Notes: generated from the sequence alone by a model not told the origin. Positions 1-8,392 are shown, numbered from the stretch's first letter. The stretch is DNA of 64,000 bases from Lacicoccus halitifaciens (GCF_040544485.1 NZ_JBDZDV010000002.1:1-64000), one strand, 5' to 3'. Numbers and translations are program-made.

Positions 1-153
1 ATAAATGGAAAGCTCATCTTGAGCTCGTATGATACTGACAGTATCAATTGCGTTTTTGAGTTGTGCGCCTCAACTGCTTCCATAATGGAAGACTTTTTTA
101 TCGGAATTAACGTTGACATATTGTCATTCAGTTTTCAATGTTCTCTTGACTGC
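1..153 (-). other. 16S rRNA leader (pre-rRNA 5' region)
   Basis: Read on the minus strand this stretch has a boxA-like element (GAACATTGAAAACTGAAT, near 130-147) typical of Bacillota rRNA leaders and spacers. Its last bases lead into what should be the 16S 5' end just beyond the left edge. A short open frame on the plus strand here (19-258) has no ribosome binding site and is ignored. The 16S gene itself is not in the window. Confidence 0.7.
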
Positions 154-159
154 TTTACT

Positions 160-188
160 ATCATAACATGCCAGTCTAACAAAAGCAA
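160..188 (-). promoter_or_regulatory. rRNA operon promoter, proximal copy
   Basis: Minus strand TTGCTT, 17 bp, TATGAT, with a TG one base upstream of the -10 box (extended -10). The transcript would begin near position 153. Confidence 0.85.
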
Positions 189-257
189 GTATGTTATTCA
201 AGTTTTTTATAAGTTGTCGGCGCTTTTCTTTATTTCTTTTTCGCCCGACAAGATATA

Positions 258-286
258 ACTATACAGGACTCTGGAAGGTAATGCAA
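258..286 (-). promoter_or_regulatory. rRNA operon promoter, middle copy
   Basis: Minus strand TTGCAT, 17 bp, TATAGT: the same hexamers as the upstream copy 137 bp away. Just downstream lies an inverted repeat (TTGTCGG at 214-220 with CCGACAA at 245-251) that could form a hairpin in its transcript. Confidence 0.8.
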
Positions 287-394
287 GCATTAAATTCATT
301 TTCTTTTAAATTGTTTTAAAGCTCGTTTTTCCTGCTGAAACTCCTGCTCACCCACTGCTGTGTCTTGAACACTTAATTGGTGAGTGAACTTAAT

Positions 395-423
395 ACTATA
401 CCAGCCATTTTAAAGTAATGCAA
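395..423 (-). promoter_or_regulatory. rRNA operon promoter, most upstream copy
   Basis: On the minus strand TTGCAT and TATAGT are separated by exactly 17 bp. It is the first of three consensus-like promoters in a row, all pointing leftwards toward the 16S gene expected just outside the window. Confidence 0.75.
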
Positions 424-842
424 TGGTTTTAACCATTTTTCTTAGAATTATTTAGAGTGTATTGGTAAGGCTACTTCTTATGAACTGCCGACGCTTTTAA
501 GACTGGGGTTCCCACCTCCGACATTTGTCCCCCCTTAATCTCCCTTCACTTCAATACCCAGCTCTATCCTTATATTTAAGCTTCATCATTATAGTGATTC
601 ACCCCTGTTTCTTCTATAGTAAGTATATTAAGCTTCCATGACCCGGAAGGGTTTCTGGTTTCAGCTGCAACATATGATAGCCCCTTATAATGAAGGAACA
701 GGACTTCATACCATTCGTTGTCCTCCTCTTTCTGCCGGATATGCCTCTTTTAACTATTCCTCTGATCCCCGCCATGACAACATTGACCGGTGATTTCCAA
801 TATGAAACAATATAACTGATTGATAAAAGAGGAGTGGGATGA
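424..842. other. Gene-free divergent intergenic region
   Basis: Between the leftward rRNA promoters and the rightward MFS gene. It is AT-rich up to about 600. I see no gene and no convincing promoter for the MFS gene; a TTGACC at 783-788 has no well-spaced -10 box. Confidence 0.6.
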
Positions 843-2228
843 ATGGCGAAGGAAAAGGTGCAGTCAAAAGGTGTAGTTGCAGTAGTCATGGCTGCAGCAT
901 TTTTATTTACGTTTAGCCAGTTTCTGCTGATCACAGCCTTCCCCACCATCATGGCAGAATTTGATGTCAACGCGACGCAGGTGCAGTGGCTGACGACGGC
1001 CTTCCTGCTGACGAGCATCATATTCATTCCGATGTCCGGGTACTTATCGACCAGGTTTTCATCAAAGGCACTTGTCGTGTTCGCGATGTCATGCATGCTC
1101 ATCGGAACCATCATCGGCGGCTGGTCCCCAGACTTCTGGGTGCTGCTCTTATCGAGAGTCATTCAGGCGATCGGTGCGGGCATCATCCTCCCCCTCGTGC
1201 AGACGATATTACTGATCGTCTTCCCATATGAAAGAAGAGGGTTTGCGATGGGCATGCTCGGAGCTGTAACCAACGTGGCGCCTGCCTCGGCCCCGCCCAT
1301 CTCCGGATTCATCATCGATGTCCTGGACTGGAGGGCGCTGCACTGGGTGCTGCTCCCTCTCGTTGCCCTCACCCTCATTGCCGCCATCTTTTTCATGAAG
1401 AACGTACTTAAGAGGAATCCGGTCTCACTTGATATGCGGTCAATCGTATTATCTGCAATAGGGTTCTCCCTCTTCATATTCGGATTGAGTAATATAAGTG
1501 TATATGGATTGTTCGACTGGCTTGTGATCCTTCCCATCGCGGCGGGCTTGCTCAGTCTGTGGTTCTTCATCACCAGACAGTTCAGCATGCCTTACCCCGT
1601 GCTCGATTTAAGCCTGTTCAAAAACCGGAATTTTACGCTGGCACTGATACTTGTCTTCATCAATATGATGCTGCTCCTCTCCACCGAGACCATTCTGCCG
1701 ATGTTCTCGCAAACGGTGCTCGGGACGAGCGCATTTTTATCAGGCTTCCTGCTTGTGCCAGGGACGATACTGTTGTCCATCATCACTTTCATATCCGGCG
1801 CCCTGTACGACCGCTTCGGCGGGAAGACCATCTCCATCACCGGGTTCGGACTGACTTCATTATCACTCGTGCTGCTCAACACTGTCGGCATGGACAGTTC
1901 CCCTTACTTTATCATGGGCTATTTCTGCATATTCATGTCCGGGTTCGGACTGACATTGATGCCGCTCGTCACTGTGAGCATGGCAGAACTGACGGAAGAT
2001 GAAATCCCGCACGGGTCCGCAATCAACAATACGATCCGCCAGTTCGCGATGACTTTCGGCGTCATCGTACTGACCTCCATCATCAGCATCACCGTCTCCC
2101 TGATGGATGCACCGGTCCGGGTCAGCACTTATTGGGGCACGACTTACGCCTTCGCCGTAATGGCGGTGCTTGCCTTCATCGGGTTCCTGCTCACTTTTAT
2201 GCTGAAAGATAAGTCGCGCTACCGATAG
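843..2228 (+). CDS. MFS multidrug-type exporter, DHA2 (EmrB/QacA) family
   Basis: A 461-residue integral membrane protein with about 14 hydrophobic segments, the usual topology and length of the proton-coupled DHA2 drug exporters such as LmrB and EmrB. The loop after TM2 (GYLSTRFSSK) fits MFS motif A, and AGAGIILPLVQ with NVAPASAPPISG occupies the region of the antiporter motifs in TM4 and TM5. AAGAGGAG at 827-834 lies 8 bp before the chosen ATG; the ATG at 839 is out of frame. It is a single-gene unit ending at a strong terminator. No adjacent regulator gene is present. The substrate cannot be read from sequence; a lincosamide- or dye-type drug is only a family-level guess. Confidence 0.88.
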   Translation: MAKEKVQSKGVVAVVMAAAFLFTFSQFLLITAFPTIMAEFDVNATQVQWLTTAFLLTSIIFIPMSGYLSTRFSSKALVVFAMSCMLIGTIIGGWSPDFWVLLLSRVIQAIGAGIILPLVQTILLIVFPYERRGFAMGMLGAVTNVAPASAPPISGFIIDVLDWRALHWVLLPLVALTLIAAIFFMKNVLKRNPVSLDMRSIVLSAIGFSLFIFGLSNISVYGLFDWLVILPIAAGLLSLWFFITRQFSMPYPVLDLSLFKNRNFTLALILVFINMMLLLSTETILPMFSQTVLGTSAFLSGFLLVPGTILLSIITFISGALYDRFGGKTISITGFGLTSLSLVLLNTVGMDSSPYFIMGYFCIFMSGFGLTLMPLVTVSMAELTEDEIPHGSAINNTIRQFAMTFGVIVLTSIISITVSLMDAPVRVSTYWGTTYAFAVMAVLAFIGFLLTFMLKDKSRYR

Positions 2229-2233
2229 ATGAA

Positions 2234-2264
2234 AATCTCCGCTCCCTGTTAAGGGGCGGAGATT
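2234..2264 (+). terminator. Terminator of the MFS exporter gene
   Basis: Nine-bp stem AATCTCCGC/GCGGAGATT followed by a T run. It may also serve the convergent AEC gene. Confidence 0.85.
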
Positions 2265-2310
2265 TTTATTGTTCATTTCAGAATATATTTAATGCCGTCG
2301 CCTCCGCGGA

Positions 2311-3216
2311 CTAGACGCCGAGCAGATATAAGCATATCGGTATAGTGATGATGCTGATCAGAGTCGTGATGAGTGTTGAGAAGGACACCACGTTCGGTTT
2401 TACATTGAACTGGACCGCAAGCATCGTCGAGTTCGCTGCGACCGGCATTGCATTCAGCAGGATGAAGACCATCTTCATCGTCTCGTCCACCGGCATCACA
2501 AGGACCAGCAGCGCTGCAATCACCGGTGAAATGATCATGCGGATGGATACGACCGCCGTCACATCTTTGATGGCGAAACTTTCTTTGGTGATGCGGGCGA
2601 GCTGCATGCCGAGTATCAGCATGACCACAGGGATGGCGGCGTTACCCGTCATTTCGACGATGTCCATTATCCCTTCATCGAGCCGGATATCGAGAAGCTG
2701 GAAAACCACCCCGGCAATCGCACCGTGGATGACCGGTATTTTGAATATGTTGGTCACCGCCTCCCTCACCGTGATCGTTGCGCCGCTGCCGAACGAGGCG
2801 ATGAAGATGCCCACCGTACTGATGACGAAGCCGTGCAGCACCATGAGCACGATCGCATAATCGAAAGCGACGGCACCCAAAGCAAACAATGCAACGGGTG
2901 TGCCGTAGTTTCCGCTGTTGGGAAATAAAGTCCCGAGCAGTATGGCCGACATATCCTCTTTGGATGATTTCATGAAGTATCCCCATATTATTGTAATCAC
3001 CATCAATATCCCCGTAAGCACAAATGTGAAGATGAATAAATACAGATAATCTATCGTAAGGGGATTGCGGTAGAATGTATTGAATGTGAGGATCGGCAAT
3101 AATATGTAAAGTGACATGGCCGATATTGATTTGATGTCGAACTTGAGCATCTTATCCGCGATATAGCCCGCCGCGAACACCAGGAACACAGGGAGGATGA
3201 TCATGAGTAAATCCAT
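2311..3216 (-). CDS. AEC family transporter (auxin efflux carrier superfamily)
   Basis: A 301-residue membrane protein with about ten hydrophobic helices in two halves, matching bacterial AEC permeases such as MleP and YwkB. Internal NSGNYGTPVALFALG (near residue 92) is the conserved N-x-G-N-Y-G family signature, and the second half has MPVAANSTMLAVQF. Bacterial members mostly move malate, malonate or other small organic anions; the substrate here is unknown. The ribosome binding site is poor, so the start is less certain than the family call. It stands alone, convergent with the MFS gene and downstream of the terminated hydratase gene. Confidence 0.85.
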   Translation of the reverse strand: MDLLMIILPVFLVFAAGYIADKMLKFDIKSISAMSLYILLPILTFNTFYRNPLTIDYLYLFIFTFVLTGILMVITIIWGYFMKSSKEDMSAILLGTLFPNSGNYGTPVALFALGAVAFDYAIVLMVLHGFVISTVGIFIASFGSGATITVREAVTNIFKIPVIHGAIAGVVFQLLDIRLDEGIMDIVEMTGNAAIPVVMLILGMQLARITKESFAIKDVTAVVSIRMIISPVIAALLVLVMPVDETMKMVFILLNAMPVAANSTMLAVQFNVKPNVVSFSTLITTLISIITIPICLYLLGV

Positions 3217-3321
3217 TGGGTCACACCACTTTCTGTTGAAGATGAATTGTATCGCCTTATTACACTATATGATAGATGAAATATATGGATCTGCACAGGC
3301 TTTATGACGGATGGAAGAAGA

Positions 3322-3347
3322 GCGGCCCCTCCTGCAGGAGGGACCGC
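3322..3347 (-). terminator. Terminator of the hydratase gene
   Basis: Near-perfect 26-bp palindrome (GCGGCCCCTCC / GGAGGGACCGC) followed on the minus strand by a TC-rich tract, just after the hydratase stop codon. Confidence 0.7.
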
Positions 3348-3372
3348 AAGCTCACGCAAGATTTACAGGATT

Positions 3373-4152
3373 TCATTTCACAAAAAATGAGACTTCCCCG
3401 ATTCCGCTGTATTTCACTGCGACATGATCCCCTTTTTCGATCAGATGGGCCGCTGTGATACCCCCGGTCAAAACCGGCTCGCCCGCTTTGATCACTTTAC
3501 CTTCCTCACTCAGCATCCTCGCAAGCCTTGCGACGGAATTCACAGGATTCCCCAGTACGGCTGCACTGGTCCCTGAATCCTTCAGCTCGCCGTTGATTTT
3601 CAGGTTGACCCCGATCACATCCAGATCAAATTCCGCAGGACCGAAATGCTTCTCACCGAAAACCACACCCGCTGCCGAAGTATTATCTGCAATAACATCA
3701 GCCAGTGTGAAGTTGAAATTCTCATAGCGGCTGTCGATGATCTCAATGGCCGGGATGATGAATTTCGTCGCCTTCAATACATCGAATGCTGTGACGTCCG
3801 GCCCCCCCAAATCTTCTGAGAGCACAAATGCGATTTCCGCTTCTATTTTGGGATGTATGTACCCGCTGATGTCGACATCACCCTCCTCGACCATATGCCT
3901 GAATACATAGCCGTATATCGGATCATCAACATTCATCTGCTTCATCTTCGCTTCGCTCGTCAGACCCATTTTCGGTCCCAGTAATTCATGCCCTTCCTCC
4001 AGATGCTGCCGGATCAGTTCCTGCTGGATGATGTATGCCTCTTCAATCGTCAATTCCGGATATAAATCGGAAGTGATTTTCTTTATTTCTTTCTTGTCCT
4101 TATAAGCATGATGCACATAATCCGCCAGTTCCTTGATTTTTTGATTGTCCAT
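3373..4152 (-). CDS. 2-oxopent-4-enoate hydratase / 2-oxo-hepta-3-ene-1,7-dioate hydratase family protein (MhpD-like)
   Basis: About 259 residues, the normal size for the MhpD/DmpE/DmpH family that hydrates 2-hydroxypenta-2,4-dienoates or decarboxylates 4-oxalocrotonate in meta-cleavage pathways. Visible metal-site motifs are EAEIAFVL and PAIEIIDSR (Glu-x-Glu and a distal Glu), followed by ADNTSAAGVVFGE. The start is the ATG four codons inside the longest open frame, because GGAGG overlaps the upstream ATG and sits 5 bp before this one. A terminator separates it from the quinone-stress operon, so it is probably a single-gene unit. A divergent paralogue lies at 19802-20572. Hydratase and decarboxylase members cannot be told apart by eye. 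Confidence 0.85.
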   Translation of the reverse strand: MDNQKIKELADYVHHAYKDKKEIKKITSDLYPELTIEEAYIIQQELIRQHLEEGHELLGPKMGLTSEAKMKQMNVDDPIYGYVFRHMVEEGDVDISGYIHPKIEAEIAFVLSEDLGGPDVTAFDVLKATKFIIPAIEIIDSRYENFNFTLADVIADNTSAAGVVFGEKHFGPAEFDLDVIGVNLKINGELKDSGTSAAVLGNPVNSVARLARMLSEEGKVIKAGEPVLTGGITAAHLIEKGDHVAVKYSGIGEVSFFVK

Positions 4153-4227
4153 AATGACCTCCATATGAGTTGACCGAAAAGTCTGCTAATTTTTATTATC
4201 TTCATATATAGTAACACAAATGAAAAA

Positions 4228-4251
4228 GAGACCTTCGGAAAAGAAGGTCTC
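4228..4251 (-). terminator. Terminator of the quinone-stress operon
   Basis: Perfect 9-bp stem GAGACCTTC/GAAGGTCTC with a 6-nt loop, followed by TTTTTC on the minus strand. Confidence 0.9.
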
Positions 4252-4264
4252 TTCATATTTATAT

Positions 4265-4930
4265 TTAATTGCTGCTTCCTCTTTTGACCATTTCGGCGAC
4301 ATTGACTGTGCGGGTTGCCTGGTGCTTGACGGCATCCTCGACATCTTCAACCATCTTGCCGTCCTGGTCGACGGTGACACTTGTGCCGTACGGGTTGCCG
4401 CCTGCACCGAACAATACCGGATCCGTATAGCCCGGAGATGCGATGATTGCACCCCAGTGGAGCATTGAAGTATATAATGAAAGTATCGTCGCTTCCTGGC
4501 CGCCATTCGGATTCTGCGCTGAAGACATCGCACTGACGACCTTATTGATCGTTTTACCTTCAGCCCAGATGCCGCCCTGGATATCGATGAACTGTTTCAT
4601 CTGTGAAGCCATGGTGCCGAATCTTGTCGGGGTGCTGAATATGATTGCATCCGCCCAGACGATATCATCCGAAGTTGCGACAGGGATATCTTCTGTTGCC
4701 TCGATAGTCGCTTTCCATGCTTCATTGCCTTCAATGACCGACTCGGGCGCCAGCTCCTGGACTTTCAATAACTTGACTTCCGCACCGGCCGCTTCCCCAG
4801 CCTCTTTGGCCCACTTGGCCATTTCATAGTTTGTGCCACCCATGCTGTAAAATATAACTGCTAATTTAACGTTTTCCATATTGTTTTCATTCTCCTTAGA
4901 TCTATTGAATAATTTTTTGAAAAAGCTCAT
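4265..4930 (-). CDS. WrbA-type NAD(P)H:quinone oxidoreductase (flavodoxin-like)
   Basis: A flavodoxin-fold protein. VKLAVIFYSMGGTNYEMAKWA forms the FMN phosphate loop, FSTPTRFGTMASQMKQFID is the WrbA-type flavin-binding segment, and SAQNPNGGQEATILSLYTSMLHWG is the conserved later block. WrbA enzymes reduce quinones by two electrons to hydroquinones without forming semiquinone radicals. Two starts are possible: the ATG at 4930 (221 aa, weak AAGTGAG site) or the ATG at 4879 (204 aa, TAAGGAG about 12 bp upstream); the shorter form begins right at the flavodoxin domain. It is the last gene of the operon behind the MhqR-like promoter, which fits a quinone-detoxifying role. Confidence 0.88.
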   Translation of the reverse strand: MSFFKKLFNRSKENENNMENVKLAVIFYSMGGTNYEMAKWAKEAGEAAGAEVKLLKVQELAPESVIEGNEAWKATIEATEDIPVATSDDIVWADAIIFSTPTRFGTMASQMKQFIDIQGGIWAEGKTINKVVSAMSSAQNPNGGQEATILSLYTSMLHWGAIIASPGYTDPVLFGAGGNPYGTSVTVDQDGKMVEDVEDAVKHQATRTVNVAEMVKRGSSN

Positions 4931-4976
4931 TTTAAATGCTCACTTTCTGTTCTACTTTTGTATTCCTTCTATTTAA

Positions 4977-5585
4977 CTACTCAGGTCTCTCGACGGTGAA
5001 TATCTCACCGATTTCAGCGTAGTCATTCCCCGCCAGCCTGCTGACTGCCTTCAGCTTCAGCGGGTCAATATAACCGTTGTGATAAATGTCTTCATCTATA
5101 TGATAGTGCTTCACTCTCAGCAGAAGCAGATCGGTGGTCGGGACGTTTTCTTCATTATATATGACCACATTTTGATACAGTTCTGTTTCATATCTGACTT
5201 TTGCTTCATTCAAGCCCGGCACTGCCACAGTTTTCGACTCTGTTGTTGTGAAGTGAGAAATATCCAGTTCACTTTCCTCTTCAGAAAGGGGTGCCGACGT
5301 TTTATTCGCCTCCTGGACATTATCCACATCCACAACATGCAGTACCGCTTCATTATTTTCAATGATATTCCTTGCCGTATCCTTGCTTTCGCCGCTTGAA
5401 CGCTGCACGGCGACCGACAACATCGGCGGATTGTATGTGACGATGTTGAAATAGCTGAAAGGCGCTATATTGATGACCTCATCCGACATCGTCGCAACGA
5501 GCGCAATAGGCCTTGGGATGACCGACCCGATCAGAAATTTTTTCTTCTCTTTTTCCGTCAGCTGTTCCGGTGAGAAATCCAGCAT
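4977..5585 (-). CDS. Flavin reductase family / FMN-binding split-barrel protein
   Basis: A 202-residue member of the flavin reductase-like FMN-binding family (DIM6/NTAB). Family features are PRPIALVATMSDEVINIAPFSYFN near residues 25-47, VQRSSGESKDTARNI, and a late LLLLRVKHYHIDE strand. Such proteins bind FMN and often pass reduced flavin to an oxygenase or reduce a small molecule directly. It lies third in the operon, 12 bp from the second dioxygenase and about 45 bp before the quinone reductase, so it probably works in the same aromatic or quinone stress response. The actual substrate is not evident. Confidence 0.83.
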   Translation of the reverse strand: MLDFSPEQLTEKEKKKFLIGSVIPRPIALVATMSDEVINIAPFSYFNIVTYNPPMLSVAVQRSSGESKDTARNIIENNEAVLHVVDVDNVQEANKTSAPLSEEESELDISHFTTTESKTVAVPGLNEAKVRYETELYQNVVIYNEENVPTTDLLLLRVKHYHIDEDIYHNGYIDPLKLKAVSRLAGNDYAEIGEIFTVERPE

Positions 5586-5597
5586 GAAAGCAACTCC

Positions 5598-6491
5598 TTA
5601 TATATCCAGTTTGGGCAGGGTTTTTTCGTATTCAGGTCTGAGATGTTCATACTGCTCCGGCAACTTCAGCGATGTCCCGAGTTCAGAAGGTTCCTCATCT
5701 ACATCAAATCCCGGACCGTCTGTTGCAAATTCAAAGACGATGTTGCCCTTTTCACCAGTGTAGATGGATCTGAAGTAATTCCTGTCCCTCACTTCCGTCA
5801 CACCGTAACCATCACTGGTCAAAGCATCCTGCCACTCTTTCAAAACATCCATATCCGGCACCGACCAGGCGATATGGTGCACTGTGCCGATCCCGAAGCG
5901 GCCACGCGGCTGGGGCGGAAGGGATGTCACTATATGATGCTTTTCAGCACCCGCTGTTTCAAAATGATGGTTATCGTCTCCGGTTTCAACCACTTCCAAT
6001 CCCATCCTGCCCGTCAGCAGTTCTTTCGTACCTTCCGGATCGGTGGATAACAATTCTGCACCGTGGAATCCGACAATATCATTGGTGTCGGCAGTTTCAG
6101 TACCTTCGACGATTGCAAGGTCCAGCCCGTGGACGTCAGCAAACTCGAGCGTCTTCGCCCCGAAAAATTCCGTTTCCTCAGTTGTGATGCCGTGGCCGGC
6201 AAGGTGCTCAGCCCAATAATCCATGCTGCCTTTGGGCACGCGATACGCGATTCTGCCGACCTGGCCGCTGCCTTTCCTGCCCACATTATCATTCGTCCAT
6301 GGGAAGAAAGTGATGACGGTGCCCGGTGTAGCGTCTTTGTCTGCAAAGTACAGATGGTACACGCCCGGATCGTCGAAGTTCACCGTCTGCTTGATCAGCC
6401 TCTGGCCGAGAACATCCCTGTAAAATCTCAAGTTTTCATTCGGATCGCCGACGATTGCTGTAATATGGTGGATTCTTTTGATTGCTTCCAT
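5598..6491 (-). CDS. VOC-superfamily ring-cleaving dioxygenase, MhqO-like
   Basis: About 297 residues made of two glyoxalase/VOC domains. The N-terminal IHHITAIVGDP and the later VHHIAWSVPD carry the metal-binding histidines, and IVFEFATDGPGF carries the glutamate. This matches the MhqA/MhqE/MhqO dioxygenases of Bacillus and staphylococci, which cleave or detoxify hydroquinone- and catechol-type compounds (established family knowledge). The chosen ATG is nine codons inside the longest frame, with AGGAG about 9 bp before it. It sits 36 bp downstream of a close paralogue, so this operon carries a tandem pair. Confidence 0.87.
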   Translation of the reverse strand: MEAIKRIHHITAIVGDPNENLRFYRDVLGQRLIKQTVNFDDPGVYHLYFADKDATPGTVITFFPWTNDNVGRKGSGQVGRIAYRVPKGSMDYWAEHLAGHGITTEETEFFGAKTLEFADVHGLDLAIVEGTETADTNDIVGFHGAELLSTDPEGTKELLTGRMGLEVVETGDDNHHFETAGAEKHHIVTSLPPQPRGRFGIGTVHHIAWSVPDMDVLKEWQDALTSDGYGVTEVRDRNYFRSIYTGEKGNIVFEFATDGPGFDVDEEPSELGTSLKLPEQYEHLRPEYEKTLPKLDI

Positions 6492-6527
6492 AACTTCATC
6501 TCCTGCTTCATATATCATTAACCTTTT

Positions 6528-7487
6528 TTATTTATCTGAACGCGTCGTATCGAAATGGCGGACCTGTGCCTCGATTTCTGCACGTTTCGGTTCGAGCATC
6601 GGCGGCAGTGCGAGGCTCTCGCCCAGAGTCTCATATGGCTCATCACCCATGAAGCCAGGACCGTCGGTGGAGAGTTCAATCAGAATATGTCCGACTCTGG
6701 CATAGAGCGCTTCAAAATAAAATCTGTCCACATTGCCCGAGTGGCCCACACCGAGCTCATTATACCTTTCTTCCCATGCTTTAATCGCATCATGGTCTGC
6801 AACGCGGAAAGAAACGTGATGAACCTCGCCGTAGCCCTGCTGGCTCTGCCTCGTCTCATCTTTCCTTAAAATCACCTGTCCGCCATTGCCGCCTGCACCG
6901 ACATCGAAAAGCGTGACATCCGCTTCCTCAACCACCGGTTTCATATCATATATATCGGTCAGCACCTTTTTGAAATCTTCATAGTAGCTCACTCTGATCT
7001 CAATCGGACCCAATCCATAGATCGCTTTATCTTCAGGCACGGGGCCGTTCTTCCACGGTGTGCCGGGCGCGACACCTTCATTATTTTCATCCGAAAACAG
7101 CTGGTATCTCTGTCCATCCGCTTCTTCGAACGGCAGGACTTTTTTGCCAAACAGCTCCTGGATGCCTTCATTTTTGACATCGAATTCTTTGAAACGTTCC
7201 AAATAATACTCAAGGGCCGCATCGTCCGGCACCCTGAGACCCGTACGTGAAATCGAGTTCGTACCGCGGACTCCTTTTGGATTGTTCGGGAAGTCGAAGA
7301 AAGTCATATCCGTACCCGGATTCCCAACATCATCCGCATAAAACGTATGGTATGTCTGGATGTCATCCTGGTTCACGGTCTTTTTGACAAGGCGCATACC
7401 GAGCACCTCCGTCATGAATTCGTAGTTTCTGACCGCATCGTCCGTCATTGCCGTAACATGGTGGATGCCTAATAATTCTGTACTCAT
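6528..7487 (-). CDS. VOC-superfamily ring-cleaving dioxygenase, MhqA/MhqE-like
   Basis: A 319-residue, two-domain VOC protein and first gene of the quinone-stress operon. Metal-site segments are GIHHVTAMTDD (residues 7-17), GEVHHVSFRVAD and GHILIELSTDGPGF, giving the His, His, Glu set expected for ferrous or manganous ring-cleaving enzymes. It is clearly paralogous to the next gene, sharing for example the RLVKKTVN / RLIKQTVN block. AAGGGAG precedes the ATG. In Bacillus and Staphylococcus, homologues are induced by 2-methylhydroquinone and catechol through the MarR-type repressor MhqR; the palindromes upstream suggest the same here. No mhqR gene is in the window. Confidence 0.88.
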   Translation of the reverse strand: MSTELLGIHHVTAMTDDAVRNYEFMTEVLGMRLVKKTVNQDDIQTYHTFYADDVGNPGTDMTFFDFPNNPKGVRGTNSISRTGLRVPDDAALEYYLERFKEFDVKNEGIQELFGKKVLPFEEADGQRYQLFSDENNEGVAPGTPWKNGPVPEDKAIYGLGPIEIRVSYYEDFKKVLTDIYDMKPVVEEADVTLFDVGAGGNGGQVILRKDETRQSQQGYGEVHHVSFRVADHDAIKAWEERYNELGVGHSGNVDRFYFEALYARVGHILIELSTDGPGFMGDEPYETLGESLALPPMLEPKRAEIEAQVRHFDTTRSDK

Positions 7488-7509
7488 AACAAAACTCCCT
7501 TTTATTAAT

Positions 7510-7527
7510 TATCTCAATTTCGAGATA
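7510..7527 (-). promoter_or_regulatory. MhqR-like operator, promoter-distal copy
   Basis: Palindrome TATCTCAATTTCGAGATA with perfect 6-bp arms, 23 bp before the first dioxygenase start codon. It closely resembles the MhqR box as I recall it from Bacillus subtilis (TATCTCGAATTCGAGATA type). Confidence 0.7.
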
Positions 7528-7680
7528 TAATTTTTATTTAAAAGCTTATATCCTGGATATAAACTTGGTTTCTGCCGCTTCTATTGATGAGTTCCTTCAC
7601 TTATTCAACATTCAACTTCTACCCGGCTTAAGGGGAAAGTAAAACATATTGAAGGAAACAAAATTATATTAAATCTTATA

Positions 7681-7698
7681 TATTTCGATTCCGAGATT
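7681..7698 (-). promoter_or_regulatory. MhqR-like operator at the transcription start
   Basis: Second, less perfect palindrome (TATTTCGATTCCGAGATT) immediately downstream of the -10 box, the position expected for a repressor that blocks initiation. Confidence 0.65.
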
Positions 7699-7699
7699 T

Positions 7700-7728
7700 A
7701 TTATAAGATAAAAAGCTCTAATAATCAA
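7700..7728 (-). promoter_or_regulatory. SigA promoter of the quinone-stress operon
   Basis: Minus strand TTGATT, 17 bp, TATAAT. It implies an untranslated leader of about 205 nt before the first gene, long for such an operon; I recognise no riboswitch or T-box in it. Confidence 0.8.
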
Positions 7729-7765
7729 GAATCAGGCTTGGGTGCTCAATTATTCTATATAAAAA

Positions 7766-7791
7766 AACTCCCCTGTCTGAGCAGGGGAGTT
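7766..7791 (-). terminator. Terminator after recR
   Basis: Ten-bp stem AACTCCCCTG/CAGGGGAGTT followed by a T run on the minus strand, directly after the recR stop. Confidence 0.9.
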
Positions 7792-7794
7792 CCT

Positions 7795-8391
7795 CTATAA
7801 TTCCGTACGGTATTCAATCGCCTTCGACAACGTCACTTCGTCCGCATACTCCAGATCGCCGCCGACAGGGAGACCGTGGGCGAGCCTGGTCGTTTTCAGG
7901 CCGATTGGTTTGACGAGCCTGGAGATGTACATTGCGGTCGATTCGCCCTCGATATTGGGATTGGTCGCAAGGATGAGTTCCTCGACATTTTCATCTTTCA
8001 TTCGTTCCAGCAGGGCCGGGATATTGATGTCTTCCGGTCCGATGCCGTCCATCGGGCTGATTGCACCGTGCAGCACATGGTACATCCCGCTGTATTCGCG
8101 CATCTTTTCCATCGCGATCACATCTTTTGTATCCTGCACGACACAGATGATGCTGCGGTCACGTGATTTATCCGTACATATATAGCATGGGTCCACATCG
8201 GTGATGTGACCGCATACTGAACAAAACTGCAGTTCCCGCTTCACCTTCATCAGGCTGCGTGAGAAATCGACAACATCTTCTTCTTTCATATTTAAAACAT
8301 AAAATGCCAGACGCTGGGCTGTCTTCGGCCCAATGCCCGGCAATTTCATGAAGCTGTCAATGAGCTTTGAAATGGGTTCGGGATAATGCAT
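7795..8391 (-). CDS. recR: Recombination mediator protein RecR
   Basis: A 198-residue RecR of standard length. In order: an N-terminal helix-hairpin-helix (LPGIGPKTAQRLAFYVL), a four-cysteine zinc finger (CSVCGHITDVDPCYIC, residues about 57-72), a Toprim domain (ICVVQDTKDVIAMEK; later ATNPNIEGESTAMYI) and the C-terminal Walker-B-like stretch ARLAHGLPVGGDLEYAD. RecR works with RecF and RecO in loading RecA at gaps. The gene starts one base after the ybaB stop and is the last member of the dnaX-ybaB-recR operon. Confidence 0.98.
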   Translation of the reverse strand: MHYPEPISKLIDSFMKLPGIGPKTAQRLAFYVLNMKEEDVVDFSRSLMKVKRELQFCSVCGHITDVDPCYICTDKSRDRSIICVVQDTKDVIAMEKMREYSGMYHVLHGAISPMDGIGPEDINIPALLERMKDENVEELILATNPNIEGESTAMYISRLVKPIGLKTTRLAHGLPVGGDLEYADEVTLSKAIEYRTEL

Positions 8392-8392
8392 A

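Noticed and set aside
614..1162. 182-codon minus-strand frame upstream of and into the MFS gene
   Set aside because: Overlaps a clear transporter gene, is rich in unlikely residues and has no ribosome site.
7488..7680. T-box or riboswitch in the leader of the quinone-stress operon
   Set aside because: No T-box sequence (GGTGGAACCGCG type), no terminator hairpin and no known aptamer motif seen.
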